Of a stretch of DNA of 64,000 nucleotides, positions 49,001 through 60,036 are shown one piece after another (the stretch's first letter is position 1; each line of letters begins with the position of its first letter). The notes below the pieces were generated by a model, which saw only the letters and a program-made list of their open reading frames with translations, was not told the origin of the DNA and ran no database searches. The DNA lies in contig CP094243.1 of assembly GCA_022749655.1 (NCBI GenBank), forward strand, positions 2,914,001-2,978,000, read 5' to 3'. The stretch is from Xanthomonas phaseoli pv. phaseoli. Its GTDB lineage: Bacteria > Pseudomonadota > Gammaproteobacteria > Xanthomonadales > Xanthomonadaceae. Both the position numbers and the translations under genes were made by a program.

Positions 49001-52000
49001 CCGCTGCGGCAGTGAGCGTGCCGGTGCCCAGCGCTTGCGCATTGCCCAACACCAGGGTGCCGCCGCCGAGCGCGGTGCCGCCGGTATAGGTGTTGGCAGC
49101 AGTCAGCACCAGCGTGCCGCTATCGAGCTTTTGCAGCGTGCCAGTGCCGCCGATGGCGACATCGATGGTGCCGGTCACGCCGGGGTCGACACGGATGATG
49201 GTGTTCGCTGCATTGGCGCTCAATGCGCCACCGCCTGCATCGCTCAGCACATAGCCATCGGTGATGAATTGCATGCCGGTGATGCCCTGGGTGCCCTGCA
49301 CGCCCACGTTGCCCGCGGTGCCTGCAAAGATCGCAAAGCTGTTCTGCCAATCGCTGTTGGTCAGCCCATCGACCGACGTCCAATTGGTGGAACCGGCAGT
49401 CCATGTGCCAGTCCCGCCATCGGCGCTGCCGTTGGCGACGGTCTGCGCGCCATCCCAGAACTGCACGTTGCTGCCGGAAGCCAACAACACCACATTGACC
49501 TGCTGCGCCAGCGAGGTCTGCAGCGTGAGCTGGGCGGGGTCGACCGTGCCCGGCAATGTGCCAAAACCCATGCCATTGTTGGTCAGGGTGCCGGTGTAAT
49601 CGATCAGGCGATACACGCCAGTGCCGAAGCCGCCGATGTCGGTGATGTTGAGCGTGCCATCCAGCGTGAGGTCGCCGTTGACCGCAAGCACCCCGGTTTG
49701 GCTGGGGATTCCCAGCAACGCATCGAGCGTCGCATTGGATGCCATGCTCAGGCTGCCGGTGGTCAGCAGCGCACCGCTGGTCACCACCAGGCGGCCACCA
49801 TCATTCACCGTGACCGCGGCATCGACCACGCCGCTGCCGCTCAGCGTGCCGCCGGTGCCCACGGTGACGCCACCGGCACTGCCCAGCGAGCCATCCACAT
49901 CCAGCGTGCCTGCCGTGATCTGTGTGGTGCCGCCGATCGCGCTGGTGCCGGTGAGTTGTACGGTGCCGGTGCCGACCTTTTCCAGATTGCCGGCATCGTT
50001 CAACGCACCTGCAAACGTGCTGCTGACGTCGCCCACGCCCAGTTGCAAGGTGCTGCCACCCTGGATCGCCACATTGCCCAGGCCGGTGACGCTGCTCAAC
50101 GCGGTATTGCTGCCGAGCGAGAGCCCTGCCCCTGCCGCAACATCCACGCTGGCGGTCGTCCCCAACGTGCCGGAGGCGGAGGTGGCCAGCACGCCGCCCT
50201 GCACCGACACCGGGCCACTGAACAGGTTGCTGCCCGACAAGGTCAAGGTGCCCAGGCCCGTCTTGGTCAGCGCGCCCGCGCCACTGAGCACGCCGGTCAA
50301 CGCCAGATCGTCTGCACTGGCGATGGTCAGGTTGGCGCCCAGGTTGACGTTGTTGCCCAGGGCCAAGGCAATGGCATTGCTCAACCTTGCATCGCCCAGC
50401 ACCGACAGGCTGCCCGTGCCAAGTGCGGTGTTGCTGCCCACTGCCAGAGTGCCGGCATTCAACACGCTGCCGCCGAGGTAGCCGTTGCTGCCGTCCAGCG
50501 TCAGCGTGGAGGTGCCGTTCTTGATCAAGCTGCCGGCACCGCTGACGGCGCCGGCTAATGTCAGGTCGTTGCTGCCGGGCAGGGTCAACGCACCATCGAG
50601 CACCACCGCGTTGCCGAGCGCCAACGCTTGGCTGGTATCGAGCGCGGTGCCCGCTGCGGCGGTCAGCGTGCCGCTGCCCAGCGCTTGTGCATTGCCCAAC
50701 ACCAGGCTGCCGCCGCCCAGCGCAGTGCCACCGGTGTAGGTGTTGGGACCACTCAGCACCAGCGTGCCGGTATCGAGCTTCTGCACGCCGCCGGTGCCGG
50801 TGATGGCCACGCCGATGCTCGCCGTGGCACCCGGGTCGACGCGGATGGCGGTCAACGGGTCGGTCACTGCCAGTGCGCCCGCGCCGGCATCGCCCAGCTG
50901 ATATCCATCGGTCACGAACTGCAAGCCGCCGATGTCCTGCGTGCCCTGCACGCCCACCGTGCCTGCCGTACCCGAAAACACTGCGAAGTCGCCTTGCCAG
51001 GTGCTGTTGGCGCTACCGTCCTGGCCGGTCCAGTTGGTGGCTGCACCCCAGGTGCCGGCGCCGCCATCCACAGTGCCATTGGCCGTAGTCTGCACACCGT
51101 CCCAGAATTGCACGATGCTGCCCGGCGCGGTCACCACCAGATTGAGTTGCTGGCCGATGGCGGTCTGCAGGGCGAGCTGGCTGATGTCCACGCTGCCCGG
51201 AAACAGGCCGATCAGCATGCCGTTGTTGGTGAGCGCGCCGGTGTAGTCGATCAAGCGATACACGCCGGTGCCGAAGCCGCCGAGATCGGTGATGTTGAGC
51301 GTACCGTCCAGGGTGAGATCGCCATTGACGGCCAGCAAGCCGGTTGCGCTTGGCGCACCCAACGCCACATCGACGAATGCGCCTGGCGTGAGCGTCAACG
51401 CACCCACGCTCAACGATGCACCGCTGGTGAGTGCGAGCCTGCCGCCATCGCTGACGGTGACCGCCGCACCCACATTGCCGGCGGCGCCGGTGCCGGTCAG
51501 TGTGCCGCCCGATGCCACGTTCAAGACGCTGGTGCCGAGACTGCCGACCACATCGAGCGTGCCCGCACTGACCTGCGTGCTGCCACCGATCGCACTGGTA
51601 CCGAGCAGACGCACGGTGCCGGTCCCCACCTTGTCCAGGTTGCCGCCACCGCCCAGGCTGCCGGCGAAATCGCCGCCGCCCAGCTGGAGTGTAGCGCCGG
51701 TATCGGTATCGACACCGCCCGCACCGCTGAGCGCGTTGATCAGCCCGCCATTGGTCAGGTTCAACAGCGCGCCTGCCGCCACATCGACAGCGCTGGCGTT
51801 GCCCAGTGCGGCCGCGGTGCTGGCCACCACGGTACCGGCCTGGATCGCCAGCGGCCCGGTGTAGCTGTTGTTGCCGCTTAAGGTCAGCGTGCCGAGGCCG
51901 GTCTTGACCAGGCTTCCGCTGCCGCTGATGGCACCGCTGGCCAACATGTCTGCGGCGTTATCCACGGTGAGCGCGGCGCCCAGCGCGATGTCGTTGCCCA

Positions 52001-55000
52001 GCGCCACGGCAACGGCATTGCTCAACACCGAATTGCCAAGCACCGACAGGCTGCCGGTACCGAGTGCATTGTCGGCGCCCACCGCAATCGTGCCTGCGGT
52101 CAGGCCGGTGCCGCCGCTGTAGCTGTTGCTGGCCGTGAGCGACAGCGTGGCAGCGCCATTCTTGACCAGGCTGCCGGTGCCGCTGATGCTGCCGTTCAAG
52201 GCCAGATCGTTGCTGCCCACCAGCGTCACTTGATCGTTCAACGTGAGGTTGTTGCCTACCGTCAACGCGGCCGTGGCATCCAGTTCGGCAGCGCCGTTAA
52301 CCAGCAGGTCACCCACGCCAAGCGCGGCATCGTTCCCGAGCACCAGCCTGCCCGCATCCAGCGCAACGCCGCCACTGAAGGTATTGGCGTTGCTCAACGT
52401 CAGGGTGGCGCTGCCCCTGCTTGTTGATGCCACCGATGCCGCTGATAACGCCGTCGAGCGCAATCGCCTGCGTGCCAGGCAGGGTCAGCGTGCCATTCAA
52501 GGCGACCGCATTGCCCAGCGCCACGGCGGTGCTTGCATCCAGCGTGGTACCGCCTGCGGCGGTCAAGGTGCCCGTGCCCAATGCCGTGTTGCTGCCAACC
52601 AACAACGATCCGCTCTGCAGTTGCAGCCCACCGCTCCAGGTGTTGTTGCCGTTGAGGGTGAGCGTTTGTGCGCCTGTCTTGATCAGGCTGCCGGCGCCAT
52701 CGATGACGCCATCGAGCGTGAGGTTTTGTCCATCGATCGTCAGCGCACCATTGGTGGTGAGCGCGTTCTGCAGGGTCACCGCAGAGGCAGCGGTGAGCCG
52801 CGTGCCGTTGGCAGCAGTGAATGCGCCGATACCGAGCGCAGTATTGCTGCCCACGACCAGGGCACCGTCGTTCAACAAGGTGCCGCCGGTGTAACTGTTG
52901 TTTCCGTTGAGCGTGAGCGCTCCGCTGCCTTGCTTGACCAGGCTGCCGGCACCGCTCACGGTACCGCTCAAGCCCAGGTTGTTGTTGCCGGTCAACGACA
53001 ACGCACCATTGAGCACTACATCGTTGCCAAGCGCGGTGGCCGTGGTGGCCTGCAGTTGCGTGCCTCCGGCTGCGGTCAACACACCACTGCCCAGCGCCGC
53101 GCCGCTGCCGACCGACAAGCTTCCCGTGTTGAGATCCACGCCGCCGTTGAAGGTGTTGGCGCCGGTCAGTGTCAGCGCTGCTGCGCCGTCTTTGATCAGG
53201 CCACCGGCGCCGCTGATGCCTCCATTGAGGGTGAGGTCTTGGTTGCCGCCAAGTTGCAGATCCGCATCCAGCACCACGTTGTTGGCCACCACGCGTGCAG
53301 CAGTGCTATCGAGCAGGCCGCCACTCACACTCAGGCTGCCCGCCCCGAGCGCGCTATCGCTGCCCAGAATCAGGCTGCCGGCCGTCAGGCGGGTGCCGTC
53401 CAGATAGGTGTTGTTGCCGTTGATGGTCAAGCTGGCAGGGCCGAGTTTGTCCAGGCTGCCGGCGCCACTGATGCCCCCGGTCAGCGTGAGCGCGTTGCTG
53501 CCAGCCACAGTGAGCTGCCCTGCCAGTGCAATTGCATTGGCGAGCGTGCTCGCTGCTGCGCTGTCCAACGTCGTGCCGGCCGCTGCGGTCAATGCTCCGC
53601 TACCCAGCGCGGTGTTGCTGCCCACCGTGAGCTTGCCGGCATTGAGCGAGGTACCACCGCTATACGTGCTGTTGCCGGTTAGCGTGAGATCGCCGCCGGC
53701 CTTGACGAGGCTGCCGGCACCGCTGATGGTGCCGCCCAGGGTCAGCGCTTGCGCGCCATTGAGGGTCAGCGCGCCGGTGCTCAGCGTCACTGCGTTGCTC
53801 AGCGTGGCAGCGGCGGTGTTTTGCAAGGTCGCAGAGCCAGCGACATTCAACGCCCCGGTGCCCAGTGCGTTGCCGCTGGCCACCTGCAAGGTGCCGGCGT
53901 TGAGGCTGGTGCCGCCGGCATAGGTGTTCAGGCCAGCCAACGTCAGCGTCCCGCCACCAAGTTTGTTCAATGCGCCGGCGCCACTGATGGTGCCGGTGAG
54001 ATTCAACGCACTGCCGCTACTGCCGAGGCCCAAGGTTCCGGTCAGCGCAATCGCGTTGCCCAGCGTGGACGCTGCGGTGGCATCGAGCTCACCACCGCTG
54101 GCGGTGAGCGTGCCGGTGCCCAGGGCCGCATTCGAACCGACCACCAGTCGCCCGGTGCTGAGCGTGGTGCCGCCGGTGTAGGTGTTGGCATTGGTCAGCG
54201 TGAGATCGCCAGTGCCGCTCTTGATCAGACTGCCGGCACCGTTGATGGCACCGCTGAGCGTGAGCGCTTGTGCGCCGGTCCAGTTCAACGGCGCAGCCAG
54301 GCTGATGCCATTGGCCACCGTCAACGGTGCAGTGGTGCTCAGGCTGGATGCGCCGGTGACATTCAATGCACCCGTGCCCAGCGCGGACGCGGCACCCAGT
54401 TGCAGCGTGCCCGCTGCCAGCGTGGTGCCGCCGCTGTAGCTATTGCTGCCGCTGAGTGAAAGCGTCCCGGTGCCGAGTTTATTGACACCGCCAACGCCGG
54501 CCAGCGTGCCGCTCAAGGTCAACGCATTGCCGCTGGTACCCAGGCCCAGTGTATTGGTGAGCGCAAAGTTGTTGGTCAGGGTCAGCGGTGCAGTGGTATC
54601 CAGCAAACCGCCTGCCGCAGTGACCGTGCCAGTGCCAAGCGCACCGGAGGTCTCCAGCAGCACGCTACCCGCACCCAACGTGGTGCCGCCGCTATAGGTA
54701 TTGCTGCCACCCAAGGTCAGCGTGCCGGCGCCGATCTTGTTGAGCGCCCCGGTGCCACTGATCGTCCCTCCGATTCGCAGCGCGTTTGCGCCACCAATAC
54801 CAACCGTGTTGCTCAGCGAAAACGCATTGGCCAGGTTCACCGCAGCACCTGCCAATAGGCTGCCGCCGGATGCGGCGACCGTGCCGGTGCCCAAGGCGTT
54901 GTTGGCGCCCACCGTCAATGCGCCATTGACCAGATTGACGCCGCCGCTGAACGTGCTGGTACCGGTTAGCGCCAGTCCGCCGGTACCGGTCTTGGTCAAT

Positions 55001-56256
55001 CCACCGGTGCCGGTGATTGCGCTGCCGACGGTCAGGCTATTGGTGCCCTGCACGGTCAGGCCGCCCGCGCCAAGCGCAATGCCATTGGTCGGTGCAAGGG
55101 TCAGACCGGCAGCCGTGGCTTCGAGCGTGCCGCCGTTGGCGGTGATGGTGGTGCCCAACTGCGCAGGATTGGCGAACTGCAACACGCCACCATTGAGCGC
55201 GCTATTGGCGAAGTTGCTCGCCCCGCCCACCGACCACGTGCCGCTATTGACGCGCAAATTGCCGAAGTTGATGTATTGCGCGGTACTCAACGTCCCGGTG
55301 CCGGTGCTGCCACTGCCGGTACCGACCGCAGAGTTCTGCAGGATCAGCGTGTTGTTTCCGCCCAGGCCTCCATCCACCACACCGGTTTGCGCGAAGCTCA
55401 GCAAACCGCCCGCCGAGCAATTCCAAGGCGAGCCCTCCCCGCTGTTGACGCTGCCACCGGTGACGGCAGTGAAGCTGTTGGTGCTACCCGCCCCCATCGA
55501 AACACTGCCGTTGATGGTGCCTGAGTTGACGAACGTATTGCCGGTGGCCGAACGCTGAAAGCCCACCCGTCCGTTGATGGTGCCGGTATTGACCGCGTTG
55601 ACGGTGCCGCCACCAGTTACCGCGATCACCGGTGTATCCGCTCCCAGAATCGACAGCCCAGCCAACGGACGGCTATCGATCAGGCCGGCATTGTTGATCT
55701 GCACGGTTCCGTTGCTGGCCGACGTCAGCCCCAGCGCCATGCCATCGAGATTGAGCAGATTGGCGCCCAGCACGCCACCGGTGCCATAGAGCGTGCCGCT
55801 GGCAAGATTGTTGATGGTGACGGCGGTGGAGCTGGCATTGCCCATGGTCACGCCGCTGCTCAATACCGACAGCAGCCCAAGCACGGAAGGGTCGATGGTG
55901 CCGGCATTGTTGAGTGTGGAATTGGTACCGCTCAGGGCGATGGCGGTGCCGCCCAACAAACCTGCGGTCATCTGGCTGCCAGAGGCGACATTCACGGTCA
56001 GGTTGTTGGCGCTACTGGAAAAGCTGTTACTGGTGACCGGCGTACCCGAGCAGGTGACCGTTGCGCCCGCCGCTGGGATGGCCGGCGTGCATGCGCCCCA
56101 GGCCAGCATCGGTGCGGCGGCCCCCGCCGCGAGGACCACCAGGGCCGGCAATTGACGACGGGTTGAGCCAGGCTTGCGACGCCGACGCACCAACTCATGC
56201 GTCACTACCCAATTGCCAATGGCTGCGTTCCAGACCAACGCAAATGCACGATTCAT
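46065..56256 (-). CDS. Giant autotransporter adhesin (about 3,400 codons) with ESPR signal, one frameshift
   Basis: Start at 56256 (aggggaattcaa before ATG). The N-terminus MNRAFALVWNAAIGNWVVTH is an extended signal peptide region (ESPR), followed by an Arg cluster and a hydrophobic core ending APMLAWGA. The passenger consists of dozens of autotransporter beta-strand repeats (G-x-L-x-L-x-G-x-N-x-Y-x-G-G-T). The C-terminal 300 residues form the barrel: TMVWITGRSLPTRVDGDANA, GVYGRADWSAFSLQGAVDYA, ending VTWGVSF. At the C run 52414-52417 an extra base breaks the frame (removing it gives INKQGSATLTLSNANTFSGG), splitting it into about 1,280 and 2,110 codons. It lacks a protease domain and is probably a surface adhesin. 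Internal repeats are described separately. Confidence 0.9.
47560..48600 (-). repeat. Tandem 192-bp (64-residue) repeats in the autotransporter passenger
   Basis: Five to six consecutive units of 64 residues, each with S-L-Q-G-D-I-x-N-N-A near its start and G-x-N-x-Y-x-G-G-T near its end. The period is exact where measured: ccctgc at 47743 recurs at 47935. Units differ by many substitutions, so they are old duplications. The strict length and in-frame arrangement favour length change by recombination. Confidence 0.85.
48960..52060 (-). repeat. Large 1,647-bp (549-residue) internal duplication in the passenger
   Basis: The segment with LAVNGDLTLDGTLNITD, GGFGTGVYRLIDYTG, IVQFWDG and GGTALGGGSLVLGNAQALG occurs twice, in phase, 1,647 bp apart (gtgccgaagccgcc at 49621 and at 51268). 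Both copies carry the same order of modules, so this is one duplication of an entire 549-residue block and not chance similarity of short repeats. Confidence 0.85.
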
Positions 56257-56998
56257 TTGAATTCCCCTGATTGCCGAGCAGAGACCGGCGCGCACCCAGG
56301 CACACCCCTCCAAGGACGGGATTGGAATAACGGTAGAGCCGGTTTAGGCAGCCAGGCCGCATCGACGGATCATGGCGAGCAGCCGCTGACTGCATTTGCA
56401 GGGCGTAGTGGAGTTAATACCAATCTCAAATCACCGCGCCGCTAAATTAATAGGCGATTCAGTACACCTGAAACTGTGCTGAATATCACTAACTCCAATC
56501 TCATCCATGACAAAGGCCAAATCTGTGGACTGGCTTGCTCGCGCCCGCTAATGGGGGTTCCTGCAGCCTCATCTGTAATCACTCACACTATCTGCGGAAA
56601 TCCGCGCTTTCACAGGGTGATTTGAAACTTTTCATCGCTGGCGATTGGATGAGCCCGAATCCTACAACGCAGGCTGATGCGCGATTAAACCAGGGCAGCG
56701 CCTTGTCTTATTGCCAATCGTCTTCAATGAACATTGCCGCATCGCAACGGCCACTCATCATAGAACCAGGGCGCCAATCAGTTTATGAGTTTGTTTTAGA
56801 GGGTAAGACCAGTTTGTAGTCGACATCGACCGGCCGAGTACGGTATTTGTATATCGCGAGCGCCACAGCAGCGGTTATTGTCGTCACTACCAGGCCGCTC
56901 GACGTTTGCGACAACCCAGCAGGTGATCGGCCTGACGCGCAATTGGTAGATTCCGTCACCTATCGATGACCTCGGTTTGTTTCTAGTAGCGGTGCAGT
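56257..56998. promoter_or_regulatory. Upstream region between the giant autotransporter and the EAL gene
   Basis: About 740 bp with lower GC than neighbouring genes (for example 56420-56520 and 56820-56870) and no supported gene; a 94-residue frame at 56535 is not protein-like. It should hold the divergent promoters of the autotransporter and the EAL phosphodiesterase. Co-location of an adhesin and a c-di-GMP phosphodiesterase in one divergent promoter region may be functional. Confidence 0.45.
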
Positions 56999-58810
56999 GT
57001 GATCTTCGACACGGAACCCGATGCCATGACGCTTGCCCCGGACGACAAACCGCAGGATCGCCACTTCGACTGGTCAGGCGTGCCGATCGACCTGGGCGGC
57101 ATGGAGCCGCTTGAACAAATCGCACGATTGCTTTGCCACGCCCTGGTTGCACCGGCTGCTGCGCTGACCATCACCGAGGGCGGGCGCCTGCGCGTGCTGG
57201 CAGCACGTGGCATCAGCAGCAGTCATGTCAGGCAGGCCATGGAGCTGTGCCAGCAGGTACCGCCAGCGCCCAATGGCGTGATCGAGTTGATCGAGCATGC
57301 AGCGCTTGCGCAAATGCAACTCGGCGATGCTGCCTTCCCCGGCTTGCCCGCGCGCTTCATCGCCTGCGTGCCCGTGGGTGCGCCGCAGACGGGAATTTCC
57401 GGCACCCTGTGCGTGATCGACACGCGTGAGCGGCGGCTGGCAAGCCAGGAGCATCAGCAACTGCTGATGTTCGCCAACGTGGCTGCCGCACAGCTGGAAT
57501 TGCAGTTCGGTGCGGGCCGACGCGAACCGCACAGCGGCTTGCTCAATGCGCGTCAGCTGCAGTCGGATCTGGACGCCCTCGCCTTCGGCAGCCATAGCGT
57601 GCCCACCATTGCTGCTTTCATCGAGGTCTACGACACCCAGGCCGCCAACGAGGCGCGCCAGGCGCTGGGCATGCAGCCGTTGGAAGAGCTGGTTCGCCAC
57701 GCCAGCTACGTATTGACGCGCGCCCTGCGCGGCAAGGCCACCGTCTACCACGTGGCCTCGATGCGCTTTGCGTTCTTTCTGCTCAACTCCGCGCCGGATG
57801 AGATGGAAGACCTGCTGCTGGATCTGCGCGATATGTTGCACAAGCCGGTGGATGCCGCCGGCGTACCGATGTCGCTGACCTTTCATGCCGGGGTGGTGCG
57901 CTTCGCCCCGCAGCAGCCGGATACCAACGATGTGATGCGCAAGGGCCTGGTGGCGCTGGGCGATGCCATCAACAACCATGCCATCGTGTGCTGGTACAGC
58001 GCGTCGCACGACGATGCGATCCAACGCTCCTACCGCCTGGCGCTGGATGCCGAACAGGCCCTGAAAGCCGGCGATTTCCGGCTGGTGTTCCAGCCGCGCA
58101 TCAATCTTGAAGACCTATCGGTGACCGGCTTCGAAGCATTGCTGCGCTGGCATCACGCCAGCCTCGGCCCGATCGGTCCCGACGAGTTCATCCCGCTCTT
58201 CGAAAAAACCGCACTGATGTGCACGGTCACCAATTGGGTGATCGAAAGCGCGTTGGTCCAGCTGGCGAAATGGCGTGCCCAGGGCTTGGATTTTTCCATC
58301 TCCATCAACCTGTCCTCGCGCGATTTCGGCAATATCAATCTGGCTGCGGATGTCATCAACCGCTGCAAGGACCTGGCGATTCCCACCACCTGCATCGAGC
58401 TGGAAATCACCGAAGGCCGCTGGCTGCGCAGCAATGTCGAAGCGGTGCCGCGGCTGCGCGCGTTGCGCGATGCAGGCGTGAGCGTGGCCATCGACGATTT
58501 CGGCACCGGCTATAGCAACTTCGGCTATCTCACCGAGTTGCCGGTCAATGTGCTCAAGCTGGACCGGTCGCTGGTGACCGGCATCGCCACCAAAACCGGC
58601 ATGCAGATGCGCGCAGAAGCGGTGGTGCGCCTGGCCAACGCATTGGGCTATCGTACCGTGGCCGAGGGCATCGAGCATGCCGATGAGATTGCCTTGCTGC
58701 GGAGCTGGGGATGCGATGAAGCGCAGGGGTATCTGCTCGCCAAACCCATGGAAGCGCATCTGGTGGCCGATTACGTCACACAGGCCGCGGCGCTGCAGCG
58801 TCTGCCGTAA
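56999..58810 (+). CDS. GAF / degenerate GGDEF / EAL c-di-GMP phosphodiesterase
   Basis: 603 residues (GTG start; an ATG at 57026 is equally possible). A GAF-like domain lies at about residues 30-170 and a GGDEF-fold domain at about 180-330 whose signature is replaced by ASMRFAFFLL, so no cyclase activity is expected. The EAL domain at about 345-595 keeps the residues needed for c-di-GMP hydrolysis: EALLRWHH, SINLSSRDF, ELEITEG, AIDDFGTGYSNF, VLKLDRSLV, VAEGIEH and CDEAQGYLLAKP. It should therefore lower c-di-GMP, with the GAF or degenerate GGDEF part as sensor. No membrane segment, so cytosolic. Confidence 0.93.
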   Translation: MIFDTEPDAMTLAPDDKPQDRHFDWSGVPIDLGGMEPLEQIARLLCHALVAPAAALTITEGGRLRVLAARGISSSHVRQAMELCQQVPPAPNGVIELIEHAALAQMQLGDAAFPGLPARFIACVPVGAPQTGISGTLCVIDTRERRLASQEHQQLLMFANVAAAQLELQFGAGRREPHSGLLNARQLQSDLDALAFGSHSVPTIAAFIEVYDTQAANEARQALGMQPLEELVRHASYVLTRALRGKATVYHVASMRFAFFLLNSAPDEMEDLLLDLRDMLHKPVDAAGVPMSLTFHAGVVRFAPQQPDTNDVMRKGLVALGDAINNHAIVCWYSASHDDAIQRSYRLALDAEQALKAGDFRLVFQPRINLEDLSVTGFEALLRWHHASLGPIGPDEFIPLFEKTALMCTVTNWVIESALVQLAKWRAQGLDFSISINLSSRDFGNINLAADVINRCKDLAIPTTCIELEITEGRWLRSNVEAVPRLRALRDAGVSVAIDDFGTGYSNFGYLTELPVNVLKLDRSLVTGIATKTGMQMRAEAVVRLANALGYRTVAEGIEHADEIALLRSWGCDEAQGYLLAKPMEAHLVADYVTQAAALQRLP

Positions 58811-58946
58811 AGCCGCGGCGGCGCGCGGATGCTGCCGCACAGGCAATCACACCGCGCCGCGCTGTGCGGATGGATGCGCGATGCCTCGCGATGCGATGCA
58901 CGTCCACCCTGTCATGTCACCTGCACTCGAGCAATACACCGACCGC

Positions 58947-59534
58947 TCAACTAAGATCGTGCAGGTCCTTGCCCAGCGGCGCGCTCAGTGCCCAATCGGA
59001 GAAGCGCACCTTCAGCCCGGCGCGCTCGGGCGTGCAGCACATCGGCCCGACCCGATAGGCGCTTGCTGGCGGGAACGGACATAACCGCACCAGCGGCCAG
59101 TGACGGCCGTCCGCGGAGACCTGCAGGCGTAGCACACCGTCGGCAACCGTGGCACGGATCCAGAAATCCTTGGGGTCGGCCTCGTAAGGACCAGTGGCCC
59201 AATCCGATACCGGGTTGGTCAACACGCTGCTGAGCATGGCGCGCCCGTCGCTCAGTTCGATTCCGGCCTTGACCCAGTGCTGCTCGTCCACGCGCACCAT
59301 GATGCCTGCCTGGTCGTACAAGGCTTCGTACTGCGCGCGCACGCGCAACTGCGCGGTGAAGCCTGCGCCCGTCTCGATGCCCAGAAAGTGCCCGCTATCG
59401 CGGGTGAACCCATGGGTCTTGCGCCAGAAGTCGGTCGCCTGGTCGGTCACCACATCCAACGTCTCGCTGTTGATAGCGAGTGTTTTCGGCCGGTTGAGCC
59501 AGGTTCCGGCGTGCCAGCTGCTGTCCTGCGCCAT
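58947..59534 (-). CDS. DUF1349 domain protein
   Basis: 195 residues from the ATG at 59534, which follows a good gaggaacacc ribosome-binding site. The concanavalin-like DUF1349 fold is seen in TWLNRPKTLAINSETLDVVT, DFWRKTHGFTRDSGHFLGIE, AQYEALYDQAGIMVRVDEQH, WVKAGIELSDGRAML and WPLVRLCPFPPASAYRVGPM. Function is not established; family members lie near sugar and iron-stress genes. An in-frame upstream extension to 59642 would add a Tat/Sec-like leader (GARRRVVAGVVGMTFSGGAF), so a secreted form cannot be excluded. Confidence 0.82.
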   Translation of the reverse strand: MAQDSSWHAGTWLNRPKTLAINSETLDVVTDQATDFWRKTHGFTRDSGHFLGIETGAGFTAQLRVRAQYEALYDQAGIMVRVDEQHWVKAGIELSDGRAMLSSVLTNPVSDWATGPYEADPKDFWIRATVADGVLRLQVSADGRHWPLVRLCPFPPASAYRVGPMCCTPERAGLKVRFSDWALSAPLGKDLHDLS

Positions 59535-60036
59535 GGTGTTCCTCGGGTTGGTCTGTTGTGCAAACGCGCCACCACTGAACGTCATCCCGACCACGCCAGC
59601 CACTACGCGCCTGCGTGCGCCATTGAATGCATCGTGTTGCATGGATCTGCGCTCCTGCGACTTATGAACGCGTAGTCTACGAGCTGTACGCGCAAGGCTG
59701 CATGCGTGCTGCCCGTCCTCTGTTCGCCAGACGGGTCAGGCGCCGGTGCGTCGACGATGCGCAGCCGTGCAGACGCGTCGCAGACAGGCGACGCAGCCGC
59801 AGAACCCAGGTCCGAATCCGCGCGCGCGCAATCGCTGCGCGCGGCGTACGGCGATCTGCCGGCCAATCCTGTCGTGTACGCCCGAGAGCGGCTAACAAAC
59901 GTAGCGAGCAGTCGTCAGGTGGTGTGGACGTCGCGGAGAAACCGGGGTACGCGCGGTACATGTCGATTCCGAACACCGGCCGCGCCAGCCTGGCAGCTGC
60001 ACAGCAGTGTTGCTGGCTGCTCCAAATGCCCTACCC
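59535..60036. other. Intergenic, nothing recognised
   Basis: About 500 bp upstream of the DUF1349 gene, containing only shadow frames. It holds the end of the carboxypeptidase gene on one side. Confidence 0.4.

Noticed and set aside
47706..55558. Very long plus-strand frames (up to 950 residues) opposite the giant autotransporter
   Set aside because: They mirror the repeated codons of the adhesin and consist of repeated Gln/Ala/Gly or Val/Pro/Leu words. No signal, domain or ribosome-binding site is present.
56535..56819. 94-residue ORF between the adhesin and the EAL gene
   Set aside because: No ribosome-binding site and no family resemblance; composition follows the AT-rich intergenic DNA.
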